From a virus: a stretch of 32,833 nucleotides of DNA. Location: IMG/VR virus record IMGVR_UViG_3300000230_000019, positions 1 to 32,833 of that record; one strand, given 5' to 3'. Shown here in pieces: positions 16,647 to 25,155 of this stretch. The notes under the pieces are model-generated. The model was not told the origin of the DNA, searched no databases, and saw only the letters and a program-made list of their open reading frames with translations. A program made the translations under genes and the position numbers. Position 1 is the stretch's first letter. The number at the start of each line of letters is the position of its first letter.

Positions 16647-17471
16647 CTATTTTAAACCTTGTATTAAGGTATCGCCGTACTTAATTCCATCATAACCAAG
16701 GACTTGTGCTTTTTCGGCAATTGCTTTATTTTTAAGATTGAGTGATGGTATATTATATTGTTCACTTAATTTCTCGAAATTTACGTGTGGAAACCATGCT
16801 TTAGCCAATATTTCAGCAGGTATTTGACTGTCCTTATAATGAATACCCAAATCATTGGTATCTAACAAATTATCAAAATCAATTTCATATTTACTAAACC
16901 CTTCTTGTGGATTCAAAGTAAAAAAATTACCAATTACTGAATTTTCTCTAACTGGTTCTCTTCTATATGCGACAATTGTTTGTTGATTTTTACTTGGGGT
17001 TTCATGTTGAACACCAGCATTATCTTCCTCAAGATTATTAAGGAACTGACTATAACTGCTACCGCCATTTATTTCATTATTAGCGTTTATAGCATCTTGT
17101 GCGACAACTTCTTCCATTTGCTGCTGCTGCTCATAATCATAAATATCTTGAATTTTATTCAAAAGTCTACAAGCATCTTTAAAATTTCTCTTAATTTTCA
17201 TCGCCTTTAGTGGTTGTTTATCAAGTATAGCCTTAACCATTTGATGATGACCATCTAAAACATTCATATCAATATCAATCCATATTGGTTTCATGTCATC
17301 GAACACTGCATTTCCAACATCATCCGATAATGTAAATGGTTGGGATGTATGTAATTCATTTGGGTCAATTTGAAGATATTCATAATCAATATCTTCATTA
17401 TCTAATTTTTTTATTACCTCGTCAACAGACATTTTAATTTGTGGTAGATAATATGGTGACATTTTACTCAT
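16647..17471 (-). CDS. ParB-like domain fused to an ADP-ribosyltransferase-like domain
   Basis: This is a 274-residue product starting MSKMSPYYLPQ. Residues about 33-100 form a ParB/sulfiredoxin-type fold: a Pro/Glu segment, then PIWIDIDMNVLDGHHQMVKA with the D-G-H-H core (73-76) where ParB proteins have the phosphate/CTP-binding GHRR-type motif. A Gln-rich linker (about 111-125) follows. Residues about 165-270 look like the ART fold of polyvalent-type proteins: IVAYRRE (candidate NAD-binding Arg), NFFTLNP, and a final LGYDGIKYGD, the typical last strand block. The expected roles are nucleotide or DNA handling plus NAD-dependent ADP-ribosylation; targets are unknown. It has its own GTATTTAT element 19 bases upstream, next to the RNA-processing genes. 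The ParB call is firm, the ART call moderate. Confidence 0.65.
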   Translation of the reverse strand: MSKMSPYYLPQIKMSVDEVIKKLDNEDIDYEYLQIDPNELHTSQPFTLSDDVGNAVFDDMKPIWIDIDMNVLDGHHQMVKAILDKQPLKAMKIKRNFKDACRLLNKIQDIYDYEQQQQMEEVVAQDAINANNEINGGSSYSQFLNNLEEDNAGVQHETPSKNQQTIVAYRREPVRENSVIGNFFTLNPQEGFSKYEIDFDNLLDTNDLGIHYKDSQIPAEILAKAWFPHVNFEKLSEQYNIPSLNLKNKAIAEKAQVLGYDGIKYGDTLIQGLK

Positions 17472-17488
17472 AATACAGATATTTCCTT

Positions 17489-18082
17489 CTATAAATACAA
17501 GCCTTTTATTTTTTTTATGAATTTGATGATTTCTTCATTAATTATTTCAGAAATTCCCCTCACTCCATTAACCAAAGATAATTCACCTTCTTTAGCTAAA
17601 TGTATTCTAAATTTAATATTTTTTGGAATTTTTGATTCAATCTCCATATACGATTCGATATCCGAATCCCTATCATCAAATACATCAATTTCTTTCAGCT
17701 TAGGAAATTCTTTAATGTAATCAAGTATTTTTTCACCTTTAGTTTTTTCATTCTTCTTCATATCTAATTTATTGACATGAATGTTTTTATCTGAAAGTAT
17801 TTTACTCAATTGTGGACGTAGCTTTTCCATTCTCGATGTTAATACCATAACATACGATTCAGGATTACTATTTTCCTTATTCAATAAATTTAATACTTTA
17901 TCAAACATGTTGAACTCAAACATGTTTATGTCTAAGCTCTCCGGTCTTCCCCACCATCCTTTATGTGGATAAACATTTCCAGTCTTTTCTTTAAATATTT
18001 TCTTTCCCATATCAGGCATTGGACTGTCACATAATGTTCCATCAAAATCAAATACCTGAAGTTTTTTTATTGTTCTACTCAT
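17489..18082 (-). CDS. HAD phosphatase of the Swiss-Army-Knife RNA-repair type
   Basis: This is a 197-residue product. HAD motif I is VFDFDGTLCDSP (D12, D14), motif II is VLTSR (about 80-84), a conserved Lys lies near 109-118, and motif IV is DVFDDRDSD (D136/D137, D140). Between motifs I and II lies KGWWGRPESLD (41-51), the G-W-W---SL signature that I associate with the HAD_SAK family of putative RNA-repair phosphatases. It should hydrolyse a phosphate monoester, plausibly a terminal 2'- or 3'-phosphate on RNA. Its ATG overlaps the nuclease gene stop by 4 bases. It is directly downstream of 2H phosphoesterase and CCA-adding-type genes, which supports an RNA-end role. The HAD assignment is near certain; RNA as substrate is inferred. 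Confidence 0.8.
   Translation of the reverse strand: MSRTIKKLQVFDFDGTLCDSPMPDMGKKIFKEKTGNVYPHKGWWGRPESLDINMFEFNMFDKVLNLLNKENSNPESYVMVLTSRMEKLRPQLSKILSDKNIHVNKLDMKKNEKTKGEKILDYIKEFPKLKEIDVFDDRDSDIESYMEIESKIPKNIKFRIHLAKEGELSLVNGVRGISEIINEEIIKFIKKIKGLYL
17491..17498 (-). promoter_or_regulatory. GTATTTAT element, likely promoter core
   Basis: The coding strand reads GTATTTATAG, 19 bases before the ATG of the ParB/ART-like gene. It overlaps the TAG stop codon of the HAD gene by one base, so the last codons of that gene spell out the element. It is one of seven exact copies; promoter role inferred. Confidence 0.5.
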
Positions 18083-18579
18083 ATCATTTTTTCGTAAGTC
18101 ATTTCATTTATACCTGTAGCCTCTAAGCAATATTTTTTAAATAAATTTTTTGTGATTAAATAAAAATTCATTATCTTAACCACCCCATCTTCCTGTGTAA
18201 CTGGACATTTTTTATAATATCGAATATCAGGATTTTCATATATACATCTACTAATATCTTCCCTTTTAATTAAAAACATTTCATATCCATCACCAATTAA
18301 CCAAAAATCCGCAGTAGTAATACTTAATCCAGATAATCTTCCATTGCAACCAACCTCAATGCAAATATTTCCAGTTTCGTGTGCCTTTTCATCGAATTTA
18401 CACTCAACAGTCTTTTGTTTTTCATTGAATTTACCATTAAAGAGAATTATGTCATAATAACTATAATTTTCTTTAATCATATTTTTATATGCTATCGGAT
18501 TTATTTTTTTTGTTATATCAGCTAAACAAAAATCTTCAAATTCAAATCCGGCTTCCGATGTTGTTTTCCAATCAGCCAT
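18079..18579 (-). CDS. PD-(D/E)XK-like nuclease
   Basis: This is a 166-residue product starting MADWKTTSEAGFEFEDFC. The order of motifs fits a PD-(D/E)XK core: an early Glu in a helix (EAGFEFEDF), Asp in YSYYDIILFN (about D43), then TVECKFDE with the E-x-K pair (about 57-61), then GNICIEVGCNGRLSGLS, with a further acidic residue and a Ser/Thr-rich turn as in resolvase-like and restriction-like enzymes. A strand, ADFWLIGDGYEMFLI, follows. It probably cuts DNA or RNA; the specificity is unknown. It lies 1 base after the small 2H gene and overlaps the HAD gene by 4 bases, so it is co-expressed with RNA-processing enzymes. It could process nucleic acid ends in the same pathway or degrade host DNA. 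Confidence 0.65.
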   Translation of the reverse strand: MADWKTTSEAGFEFEDFCLADITKKINPIAYKNMIKENYSYYDIILFNGKFNEKQKTVECKFDEKAHETGNICIEVGCNGRLSGLSITTADFWLIGDGYEMFLIKREDISRCIYENPDIRYYKKCPVTQEDGVVKIMNFYLITKNLFKKYCLEATGINEMTYEKMI

Positions 18580-18580
18580 A

Positions 18581-18964
18581 TTAACTATATTCTACTTCTG
18601 TAACAATCCCTTTAAGTAACAATGGTATTTTCAGTGGTGTCCAATCAGTTAAATTATTCGACATCATTGGTTTTCCACCATTCTGTCTATTAACTGCAAT
18701 TGTAATGTGTGGATGATTATTTTTACTGTAAAAGCCATTAACACCCACTGCCATGACCTTATCATCTATAGCAATACTATCAACACTTATTTGTACTGAC
18801 ATACCTAAATATTTAGCATATGCCGGGTCAATCGCACCAAGATTAATTGTCATATGGTCACAAAATATTTTCCAATCATTAGGTATCATTGAATTAAACC
18901 TTTTAATTAGTCTTCCCTTAGAATTTTCATCGAGAACGACTGCACTATATGATATATTAGTCAT
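18581..18964 (-). CDS. Stand-alone 2H phosphoesterase
   Basis: This is a 127-residue product. Two H-x-T/S motifs stand about 47 residues apart: DHMTINLG (H37, T39) and HPHITIAV (H86, T88). These are the catalytic pairs of the 2H (LigT-like) superfamily, which opens 2',3'-cyclic phosphates or hydrolyses related RNA termini. The domain is compact, shorter than bacterial LigT, and matches the size of phage-type 2H proteins. It follows the CCA-adding/2H fusion gene by 2 bases and precedes a nuclease gene by 1 base. The neighbour carries a second 2H domain with the same HPHITIA segment. An RNA-end healing role is therefore likely; the exact substrate is not evident. Confidence 0.8.
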   Translation of the reverse strand: MTNISYSAVVLDENSKGRLIKRFNSMIPNDWKIFCDHMTINLGAIDPAYAKYLGMSVQISVDSIAIDDKVMAVGVNGFYSKNNHPHITIAVNRQNGGKPMMSNNLTDWTPLKIPLLLKGIVTEVEYS

Positions 18965-18966
18965 AA

Positions 18967-21024
18967 TTATCCTGTACTTTCAATAAATTTAATATCTTTA
19001 ATTGGTATTTTTTCAGGTGATTCATATCGTTCAGATGCCGCTCTATGTGTATAACAATAAAATCCATCATTATCTGCACCCAAACTTACACCTGACGATT
19101 TAGGGGTTTTGTCAGTAAAACCATTAGGTTTAATTAAACCATGTACCCTACCACCCTCATGATATGTTGAGCCACCACCCAAATATTGTAATATCTTTTC
19201 TTTCATTTCTTTTGAAAGACTTTTAGATTTCATTAATGATTCTTTGGTTTCTTCATATTTACTTTGCTTGTTTTCGTTTATGTTATCTTTATTAAGTTTT
19301 AATGTTTTACCACCCGATTTACCATTATGCCCCTTCCAAGTATATACCAATTCATCACCAGATAATATCCTATCTTTATCAAAAGACTTTACATATTTTT
19401 TACCCTTACCCGATTCCACATATGCAATTGTAATGTGTGGATGATATTCTGGAAAATCAGATGTATTTGGCAGCTCTTTCATTAATTTATTTGCTTTTAC
19501 CAATAAATCAGATTTAACTACATCAAATTTAACCACATCAAATTCCGAATTTTCAAATACTGAAATTCCACTTATTTTAACTTCAATCGGATTCAACTCA
19601 AAGTTTTTTTCATATAATTCAAATACTTCGGATGAATCCACATCATCATGAAATCCATACAATATAGTTAAATGTGGTTCTTTTTCAATACCATATCCCG
19701 GTTTATTATATGTATCCGATTCTTTTATTTTTGATGTTATTTTACTCCAAATTGGAACGTCTAAATATAACATCAAACTACCATATTCAATATTATTCGA
19801 TTTATTAGTACTTTCAGTTAGTGTATTATTCGTTTTCGGCAACAAAGATAATAATTCTTCTTTATTGTTTTGTACTTTACTGGAATAAACTTTTAATAAC
19901 ATCATTTTTAACGCATCACCAACTTCTTTACCCTGTAGTCCCAATGCCATCAAATCATTACCATTCACAGCTAATTCACCCAATGTTTTTGGAAATTTAC
20001 CTTGAAGTAATTCATTTGCTGCCGTTTTAATTACAGATGGTATTATTTGACTCTGTAATGATTGGGGTGATGTTACATACATATTATGAGCAATAGACCT
20101 CGCCTCAATCAAATTAGTTGCTTCACTACCATTAAATGCCATATCAAGTGCTTTAATTTCTTTAGCAGTATCAATCTCACCCCTTAAATTGTTTTTATAG
20201 TATTCAGCAAAATTAGGTGTAAACATATTTAATAAATAAAGAAACTCTCCCATTGTTTTAACATCATCAAACTCATATCTATCAATACTCGATTGTTTAA
20301 TATCATAACCGAAAATATTTTTAAATAGTCCAGTATCTTTTAATAATTGTGCACCAACCCCTTTATCACCCTTCTTAACTATCTTATCGAATTCAGTTAA
20401 TATTCTTTCTGCAGGAATTTCACTAATACGACTTGCGTTATCTTGAATCATTCGCATTGTTTTTGGTTCAATTGTGAAAGCGAAACGACTTGCAAAGCCA
20501 ACCATTCTTAACATTCTTAATGGGTCTTCAGAAAAAGCCATAGCGTTTGCTGAAGATATTTGTTGTTTCTCAATATCCTCCAGACCACCCAATGGGTCGA
20601 TAAATTTACCAGTATTAATATTTATTGCCATTGCATTGAATTTCGCATCCCTTCTCGAAAGGTCGTCTTCAATTGGTAAATTAGGGTCACTTTGAACATC
20701 AAATCCTTTATATCCACCCATATCATTTTTAATTTCAGTTCTCGGCAATGCAATATCATAGTCAGTACCATCAGAATCTATATACTTTATAACACCAAAT
20801 GATTTACCCACAACATCCACCTTACCAAATTTTTGTAGTTGTGCTATTAACGTATCAATTGGGACATTCCTAACAATTAAATCAATGTCTTTATTTGGTT
20901 TATTAAGAATAAGGTCACGAACCACACCACCAACAGCATAAACATCTGATTTTAAATCATTGATGATTGATTTAATGAATGGTTTATTAATTAGTCTATT
21001 TCTAAAATCTTGTATTTTTGTCAT
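18967..21024 (-). CDS. CCA-adding-type tRNA nucleotidyltransferase fused to a 2H phosphoesterase
   Basis: This is a 685-residue product. Residues 25-215 are a class II polymerase-beta-type nucleotidyltransferase: YAVGGVVRDLIL (G32-D37), DIDLIV (D46, D48), YDIALPRTE (89-97), DDLSRRDAKFNAM (120-132), EDPLRMLRMVGFASRF (166-181) and AERILTEFDKIV. Residues 345-395 match the family's C-terminal tail (LGELAVNGNDLMALG). No HD phosphohydrolase motif is present. Residues about 412-580 form a 2H domain with PHLTILYGF (H451, T453) and HPHITIAYV (H530, T532). Residues about 590-685 are a further module with GSTYHEGG and YCYTHRA. It should restore or extend RNA 3' ends and process cyclic phosphates. The start overlaps the short upstream frame by 4 bases. 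Confidence 0.8.
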   Translation of the reverse strand: MTKIQDFRNRLINKPFIKSIINDLKSDVYAVGGVVRDLILNKPNKDIDLIVRNVPIDTLIAQLQKFGKVDVVGKSFGVIKYIDSDGTDYDIALPRTEIKNDMGGYKGFDVQSDPNLPIEDDLSRRDAKFNAMAININTGKFIDPLGGLEDIEKQQISSANAMAFSEDPLRMLRMVGFASRFAFTIEPKTMRMIQDNASRISEIPAERILTEFDKIVKKGDKGVGAQLLKDTGLFKNIFGYDIKQSSIDRYEFDDVKTMGEFLYLLNMFTPNFAEYYKNNLRGEIDTAKEIKALDMAFNGSEATNLIEARSIAHNMYVTSPQSLQSQIIPSVIKTAANELLQGKFPKTLGELAVNGNDLMALGLQGKEVGDALKMMLLKVYSSKVQNNKEELLSLLPKTNNTLTESTNKSNNIEYGSLMLYLDVPIWSKITSKIKESDTYNKPGYGIEKEPHLTILYGFHDDVDSSEVFELYEKNFELNPIEVKISGISVFENSEFDVVKFDVVKSDLLVKANKLMKELPNTSDFPEYHPHITIAYVESGKGKKYVKSFDKDRILSGDELVYTWKGHNGKSGGKTLKLNKDNINENKQSKYEETKESLMKSKSLSKEMKEKILQYLGGGSTYHEGGRVHGLIKPNGFTDKTPKSSGVSLGADNDGFYCYTHRAASERYESPEKIPIKDIKFIESTG

Positions 21025-21134
21025 AATAACATTTTAATTAATTCTTGTTCTTTACCATACATGCCATTTTTAATTCCAGTAGAACTATTACGTCTATTAT
21101 TTGTTTTTGTTACAATATCTCGATATATTTTCAA
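21021..21134 (-). CDS. Possible 37-codon gene with TTG start, or decayed remnant
   Basis: The 146-base gap between the polyvalent gene and the nucleotidyltransferase gene contains an open frame ending in TGA at 21023-21021. That TGA overlaps the next ATG as ATGA, the same coupling seen between genuine genes here. It is in the same frame as the 1312-residue gene, after its TAA, an ATG and a TGA. No ATG lies early in it; a TTG at 21134 would give (M)KIYRDIVTKTNN..., ending EQELIKMLL. The segment KNGMYGKE vaguely recalls the NUMOD3 motif of homing endonucleases. It may be a tiny gene, a displaced C-terminus or an endonuclease scar. Confidence in a real product is low. Confidence 0.3.
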   Translation of the reverse strand: MKIYRDIVTKTNNRRNSSTGIKNGMYGKEQELIKMLL

Positions 21135-21170
21135 CCCTTTTGCCTTAATTTTATACGAAACGGGTCACAT

Positions 21171-24100
21171 TTAAATAATATTCATTAATTTTCTCGCCTC
21201 ATTAATGTTTTCTTTTATTTTACCTCTACCATATAACGTGTCTTTAATAAATTCTTCAATTTTATAAAAATCATTACCAAACACATCTTTAGCCACACTA
21301 TGATTATAACGCATTATCATGTAATAAAACATTATATTATCCATATCTTCATCACTCAAATATTGTTTATTTTTAACTAAACTAATATATTTTATAATGT
21401 TTTCATAATATCCATTCATTTTAGATGCATCAACATTTTTATATGTTTCATTACCCATTGAAATATCCTCTTTAATTGATTCGTTATTACTACTCAGCAT
21501 TCCACGATTATACATGGTATCACCATTTTTTAAAAGGAATTGCAAATGTAACCATTCTTTTTTGGTAATCCCACCATTTAATGCTTTTTTATACCATTTT
21601 TGATGCAAGGCATTATTCCTATGCTTAACTGGTAATCGATTCCACATTTGTTCTAACCAAATTGCAGATATTTTACCAGTTTCATTATCTTCATCAATAT
21701 TTTTTTTATCTTTAATTATTTTAACCTGTTTTGGATTGAAAACGAAATAATCGTCATCAAGTTTAGCTCCATCATAACCCATATCATGCAACTGACCTAA
21801 ACCATATTTACTATATTCATTCCAACCAGCCATTTTTTTTATTGATAGATATGCTTGTATTATTCTACTTCTACCTGCAGCACCGGACTCGCCACGTTCA
21901 ATTTTATCTCTATCTGAAGAAAACCATATGATTGGTTGTGCCGCATTTCTTAAATTAAACTTAGTGAATTCCTTATTAGTTCCATGATAAACAATCAATG
22001 GATTTCCAGCATTGTCAACGACCTGTGAGCCACTAAACCATCCGGGATTGACATTTTCATCAAGGTCATTATAATCAGCATGTGTTTTTTCCGGAACTAA
22101 TGGATTTCCATTTTTATCATGTTCTTTATCATATTGATATAGTTGTTCCAAACTTCTTTTTGTTGCACTACCATCAGGATTTTTAATATAAGCCCTATTA
22201 ATAAATTTCATAATTGATTTATCATTATAATCCAATAACTTACCAATTTCATATGCTTCTTTAGGTGTTTTATCAGCAACATATCCACCATGACTAATCA
22301 TAATCTGATTTAATCTCTCAGCATTTGCTTTACCTTTTGGTGTTTGACGATAAACAATGTGCATACCGAGATTATGATGTTCTTGGTTTACCCTAATCGT
22401 ACCGAAACCATTTTGATTCACTAATTGAAGTAAATGCGGATGTCTGCCCAACGGAAGAATCGATACATCCTTTTTACCATTTATCATTAACGGTATTATA
22501 TCATTATCATCATATGCTTCTTCAGCATCAATTTCTTCATTAATATCCTCATTAATTTCATCATTTAAATCATCTAATTCAGCTAAATCAATATCATAAT
22601 ATGCTTCTACTTTATTAGTAAACTCATATTGTGGGTTTTTTGCTTTAGCCTTATCTAAAAATGATTGAAATGCAGGCATAGCCTCTTCCAATGAAGGTAA
22701 CTTTTCACTTTCCCTATCAATAAAAAGATACATGGGTGTATGTGATTCACCAATAACAAACTCGTTTGCATTTCCATGTCGCTGTATGCCAATAAAATTA
22801 GTTGGTAATAAATTCCACCAATTAGGTGTTAAACTAACAATATTTTTACTATTTAATACATCTAAAATATCTGTATGTATTGAGCCATCCATAGCATTGG
22901 TGCTCACATAAATATTACCACCATTATCAATAACACCCCTTGCATAGCTTGGAATATGTGCAAGTGTTTTTGGATTCTTAATAACTTCAATTTCCTTGCC
23001 TGTCGATGATTGACCTTTTATTATTTCTTCTTTATTTTCAATATTTTTAATTGCATTATATTTTCTTTCGAAATCAGCATGTGGTTTTTCAATACCGAAC
23101 TTATTATGTAAATATTCATTACCAACACCTTCTTCAATTGGTGTTAGATTTAAATTATTCATATCACCTTGATTACAAGCTGTGCTGGTATTGCCATTAC
23201 CACCCAATCTACATTTCTTTTTCACTTCAACGGCACTACTTCCCGGCATAGATGATTTAATTCTTTCGGTTAACATGTGTTCAAGTTCTTCATATATCGC
23301 ACTGTTTGCATTTAAATCATTTTGAATGCTTGGTGATGTATCGATATTATCATAAACGGGAAAATCATCTCTGCCAACGCTATTATCCGTTGAAAATTCA
23401 GATGTCGCATCTTCATCCATTTCAACGTTTTCAGGTATAGCAATAATATCTTCTTGTGGTAATTGTGGCTCTTGTGCCTTCATATTTCCACCAATATCGA
23501 AATATGTTAATGTATTGTTTTTATATCCTAAATTATCCGGATTACCATAATCATTTGATTTAATCTGTAGTGAATCCAATTCTTTTTTTATGTATATTAA
23601 GCCAATAATAAATCGATACGCACCTTCTCTATCGTCACTCAATATATTGGCTTCAGGTTTATCGGTTAAAATGAATTTACAATTTTCCATTAATTCATCA
23701 AGACCAATCTTACCCCTTTTCATTAACATTAAAATATCAACAAATCCACTACCATTATCACCACCAATATTATCAATAACATTAATGTATTTTCTAAATA
23801 ATTCTTTGGGTTTATTACTGATGAAATCTTCAATTAGTGCAAATAACGCAACACCCTTTTCAGTATCAATTATTTTATAAATGTTATATACATTAACCAA
23901 TGTTTTTGGTTTGGCTGCCTTTACTTTTGCACCAGATTCGGCTTCAGAAACATCTGAAGTTAATTTTAATACCTTATTGCCATTTATTTGATATGCATGA
24001 CCATAACTACCCTCACCTAAATATTGGGGTGTACCTAAATTTAATTTTTGTGCAAAAATATTCGCAATCACATCGGAATGTCGTTTTTCCAATGACATTG

Positions 24101-25109
24101 GTTCAATATTCGGAACTTCACCATCTTCATTTAATTCACCTAAAGGTTCTCTATCATAAAATTTACCTCGAATTAAATAATTTTGAAGTTCTAATAGATT
24201 ATTATAAAATTTCCTTTTATCTGTAACTCTATTAAGTACCCCATTTAAATTATTCACAATATTATGAAACTCATCAACAATATATGGAATACCAGACACC
24301 GCTTTATTTGGGTATTTATCCCTATTTTCAATGAACTTAACAAATTCTTCATTAATTTCATCATCACCATCACCAACTCCTTGTGGTATTAATGCCCACA
24401 TACCATGACGTACTTCACCAGTATTACCAATATCTGAAAGCATATCATCATTACCATCGGCAAAGCTATACATCTCATACATGCGATAATTTTGCTTTTT
24501 AGCTCTATTATAATACGTATCATATACTTCATCATTCAAACCATAATCAGTTAATACTATTGTTGGTTGACCACCACGAAGTACTTCACCATATGAACTT
24601 GGTCTACCGAAATCTCCGGGTTGTTGACTATAATTGGAAATTAAATTTGTCAAATCTTGAGCAAATTCATTTTCATTTAAATATGAAATCATTTCAGGTG
24701 TTTGTCTGAAAAGTTCATTTTTGCCGTTATTGGTTTTGGCAAAATTTCTTACATAATAATATAAATCATTAAGACTTGGAATATCAGTTAATTCTTTAAT
24801 TCTTTTTTCATTAACCTTTTTAGCTTTTTCTGAAATTATCCAAGTATCATCATTAGAAGTTTCAAATACTTTTGTTACTATATGTTGAGTGTCATGATAT
24901 TGACCTATATTGCTTTCGGCTTCATTTTGTGCAACACCCTTTGCATTCAAAGCTAATTTCAATACTTTTTCACCGTCAATATCATAAACTGCTCTGCCAC
25001 TTCCACTGCCAATTCTGGTTAAATTATCATTGGCTGCTTTTATTCTACCTGAAAATGATTTAATTTCCTCGAAATTATCCAAAAAAACCAAAAATTCATT
25101 GTATGTCAT
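21171..25109 (-). CDS. Polyvalent protein: two kinase-like domains and an ART domain
   Basis: This is a 1312-residue product starting MTYNEFLVFL. Residues 33-200 look kinase-like: IGSGSGRAVYDIDGEKVLKL (Gly-loop and Lys) and IVLTDYGLND (DFG-like). Residues 358-545 repeat the plan more completely: LGEGSYGHAYQINGNKVLKL, then PDNLGYKNNTLTYFDIGG, an N/D metal-site pattern. A low-complexity part with two Cys follows (CRLGGNGNTSTACNQGD, about 633-649), then an unknown domain (675-900) and an acidic stretch (840-870). Residues 1024-1140 match the ART-PolyVal pattern: WFSGSQVVDNAGNPLIVYHG, WFSSD, MGYDGAKLDD. Such proteins are typically injected with phage DNA and act against the host. The kinase and ART domains are recognised by motif; activities and targets are inferred. 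It opens its unit, 20 bases after a GTATTTAT element. Confidence 0.75.
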   Translation of the reverse strand: MTYNEFLVFLDNFEEIKSFSGRIKAANDNLTRIGSGSGRAVYDIDGEKVLKLALNAKGVAQNEAESNIGQYHDTQHIVTKVFETSNDDTWIISEKAKKVNEKRIKELTDIPSLNDLYYYVRNFAKTNNGKNELFRQTPEMISYLNENEFAQDLTNLISNYSQQPGDFGRPSSYGEVLRGGQPTIVLTDYGLNDEVYDTYYNRAKKQNYRMYEMYSFADGNDDMLSDIGNTGEVRHGMWALIPQGVGDGDDEINEEFVKFIENRDKYPNKAVSGIPYIVDEFHNIVNNLNGVLNRVTDKRKFYNNLLELQNYLIRGKFYDREPLGELNEDGEVPNIEPMSLEKRHSDVIANIFAQKLNLGTPQYLGEGSYGHAYQINGNKVLKLTSDVSEAESGAKVKAAKPKTLVNVYNIYKIIDTEKGVALFALIEDFISNKPKELFRKYINVIDNIGGDNGSGFVDILMLMKRGKIGLDELMENCKFILTDKPEANILSDDREGAYRFIIGLIYIKKELDSLQIKSNDYGNPDNLGYKNNTLTYFDIGGNMKAQEPQLPQEDIIAIPENVEMDEDATSEFSTDNSVGRDDFPVYDNIDTSPSIQNDLNANSAIYEELEHMLTERIKSSMPGSSAVEVKKKCRLGGNGNTSTACNQGDMNNLNLTPIEEGVGNEYLHNKFGIEKPHADFERKYNAIKNIENKEEIIKGQSSTGKEIEVIKNPKTLAHIPSYARGVIDNGGNIYVSTNAMDGSIHTDILDVLNSKNIVSLTPNWWNLLPTNFIGIQRHGNANEFVIGESHTPMYLFIDRESEKLPSLEEAMPAFQSFLDKAKAKNPQYEFTNKVEAYYDIDLAELDDLNDEINEDINEEIDAEEAYDDNDIIPLMINGKKDVSILPLGRHPHLLQLVNQNGFGTIRVNQEHHNLGMHIVYRQTPKGKANAERLNQIMISHGGYVADKTPKEAYEIGKLLDYNDKSIMKFINRAYIKNPDGSATKRSLEQLYQYDKEHDKNGNPLVPEKTHADYNDLDENVNPGWFSGSQVVDNAGNPLIVYHGTNKEFTKFNLRNAAQPIIWFSSDRDKIERGESGAAGRSRIIQAYLSIKKMAGWNEYSKYGLGQLHDMGYDGAKLDDDYFVFNPKQVKIIKDKKNIDEDNETGKISAIWLEQMWNRLPVKHRNNALHQKWYKKALNGGITKKEWLHLQFLLKNGDTMYNRGMLSSNNESIKEDISMGNETYKNVDASKMNGYYENIIKYISLVKNKQYLSDEDMDNIMFYYMIMRYNHSVAKDVFGNDFYKIEEFIKDTLYGRGKIKENINEARKLMNII

Positions 25110-25129
25110 ATCACATTAAGTTAATATAC

Positions 25130-25137
25130 ATAAATAC
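25130..25137 (-). promoter_or_regulatory. GTATTTAT element, likely promoter core
   Basis: The coding strand reads GTATTTATGTATA, 20 bases before the ATG of the polyvalent gene and 18 bases after the terminator hairpin at 25156-25177. It would drive the whole kinase/ART and RNA-processing block. One of seven exact copies. Confidence 0.55.
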
Positions 25138-25155
25138 AAACTACGGGATAAAAAG

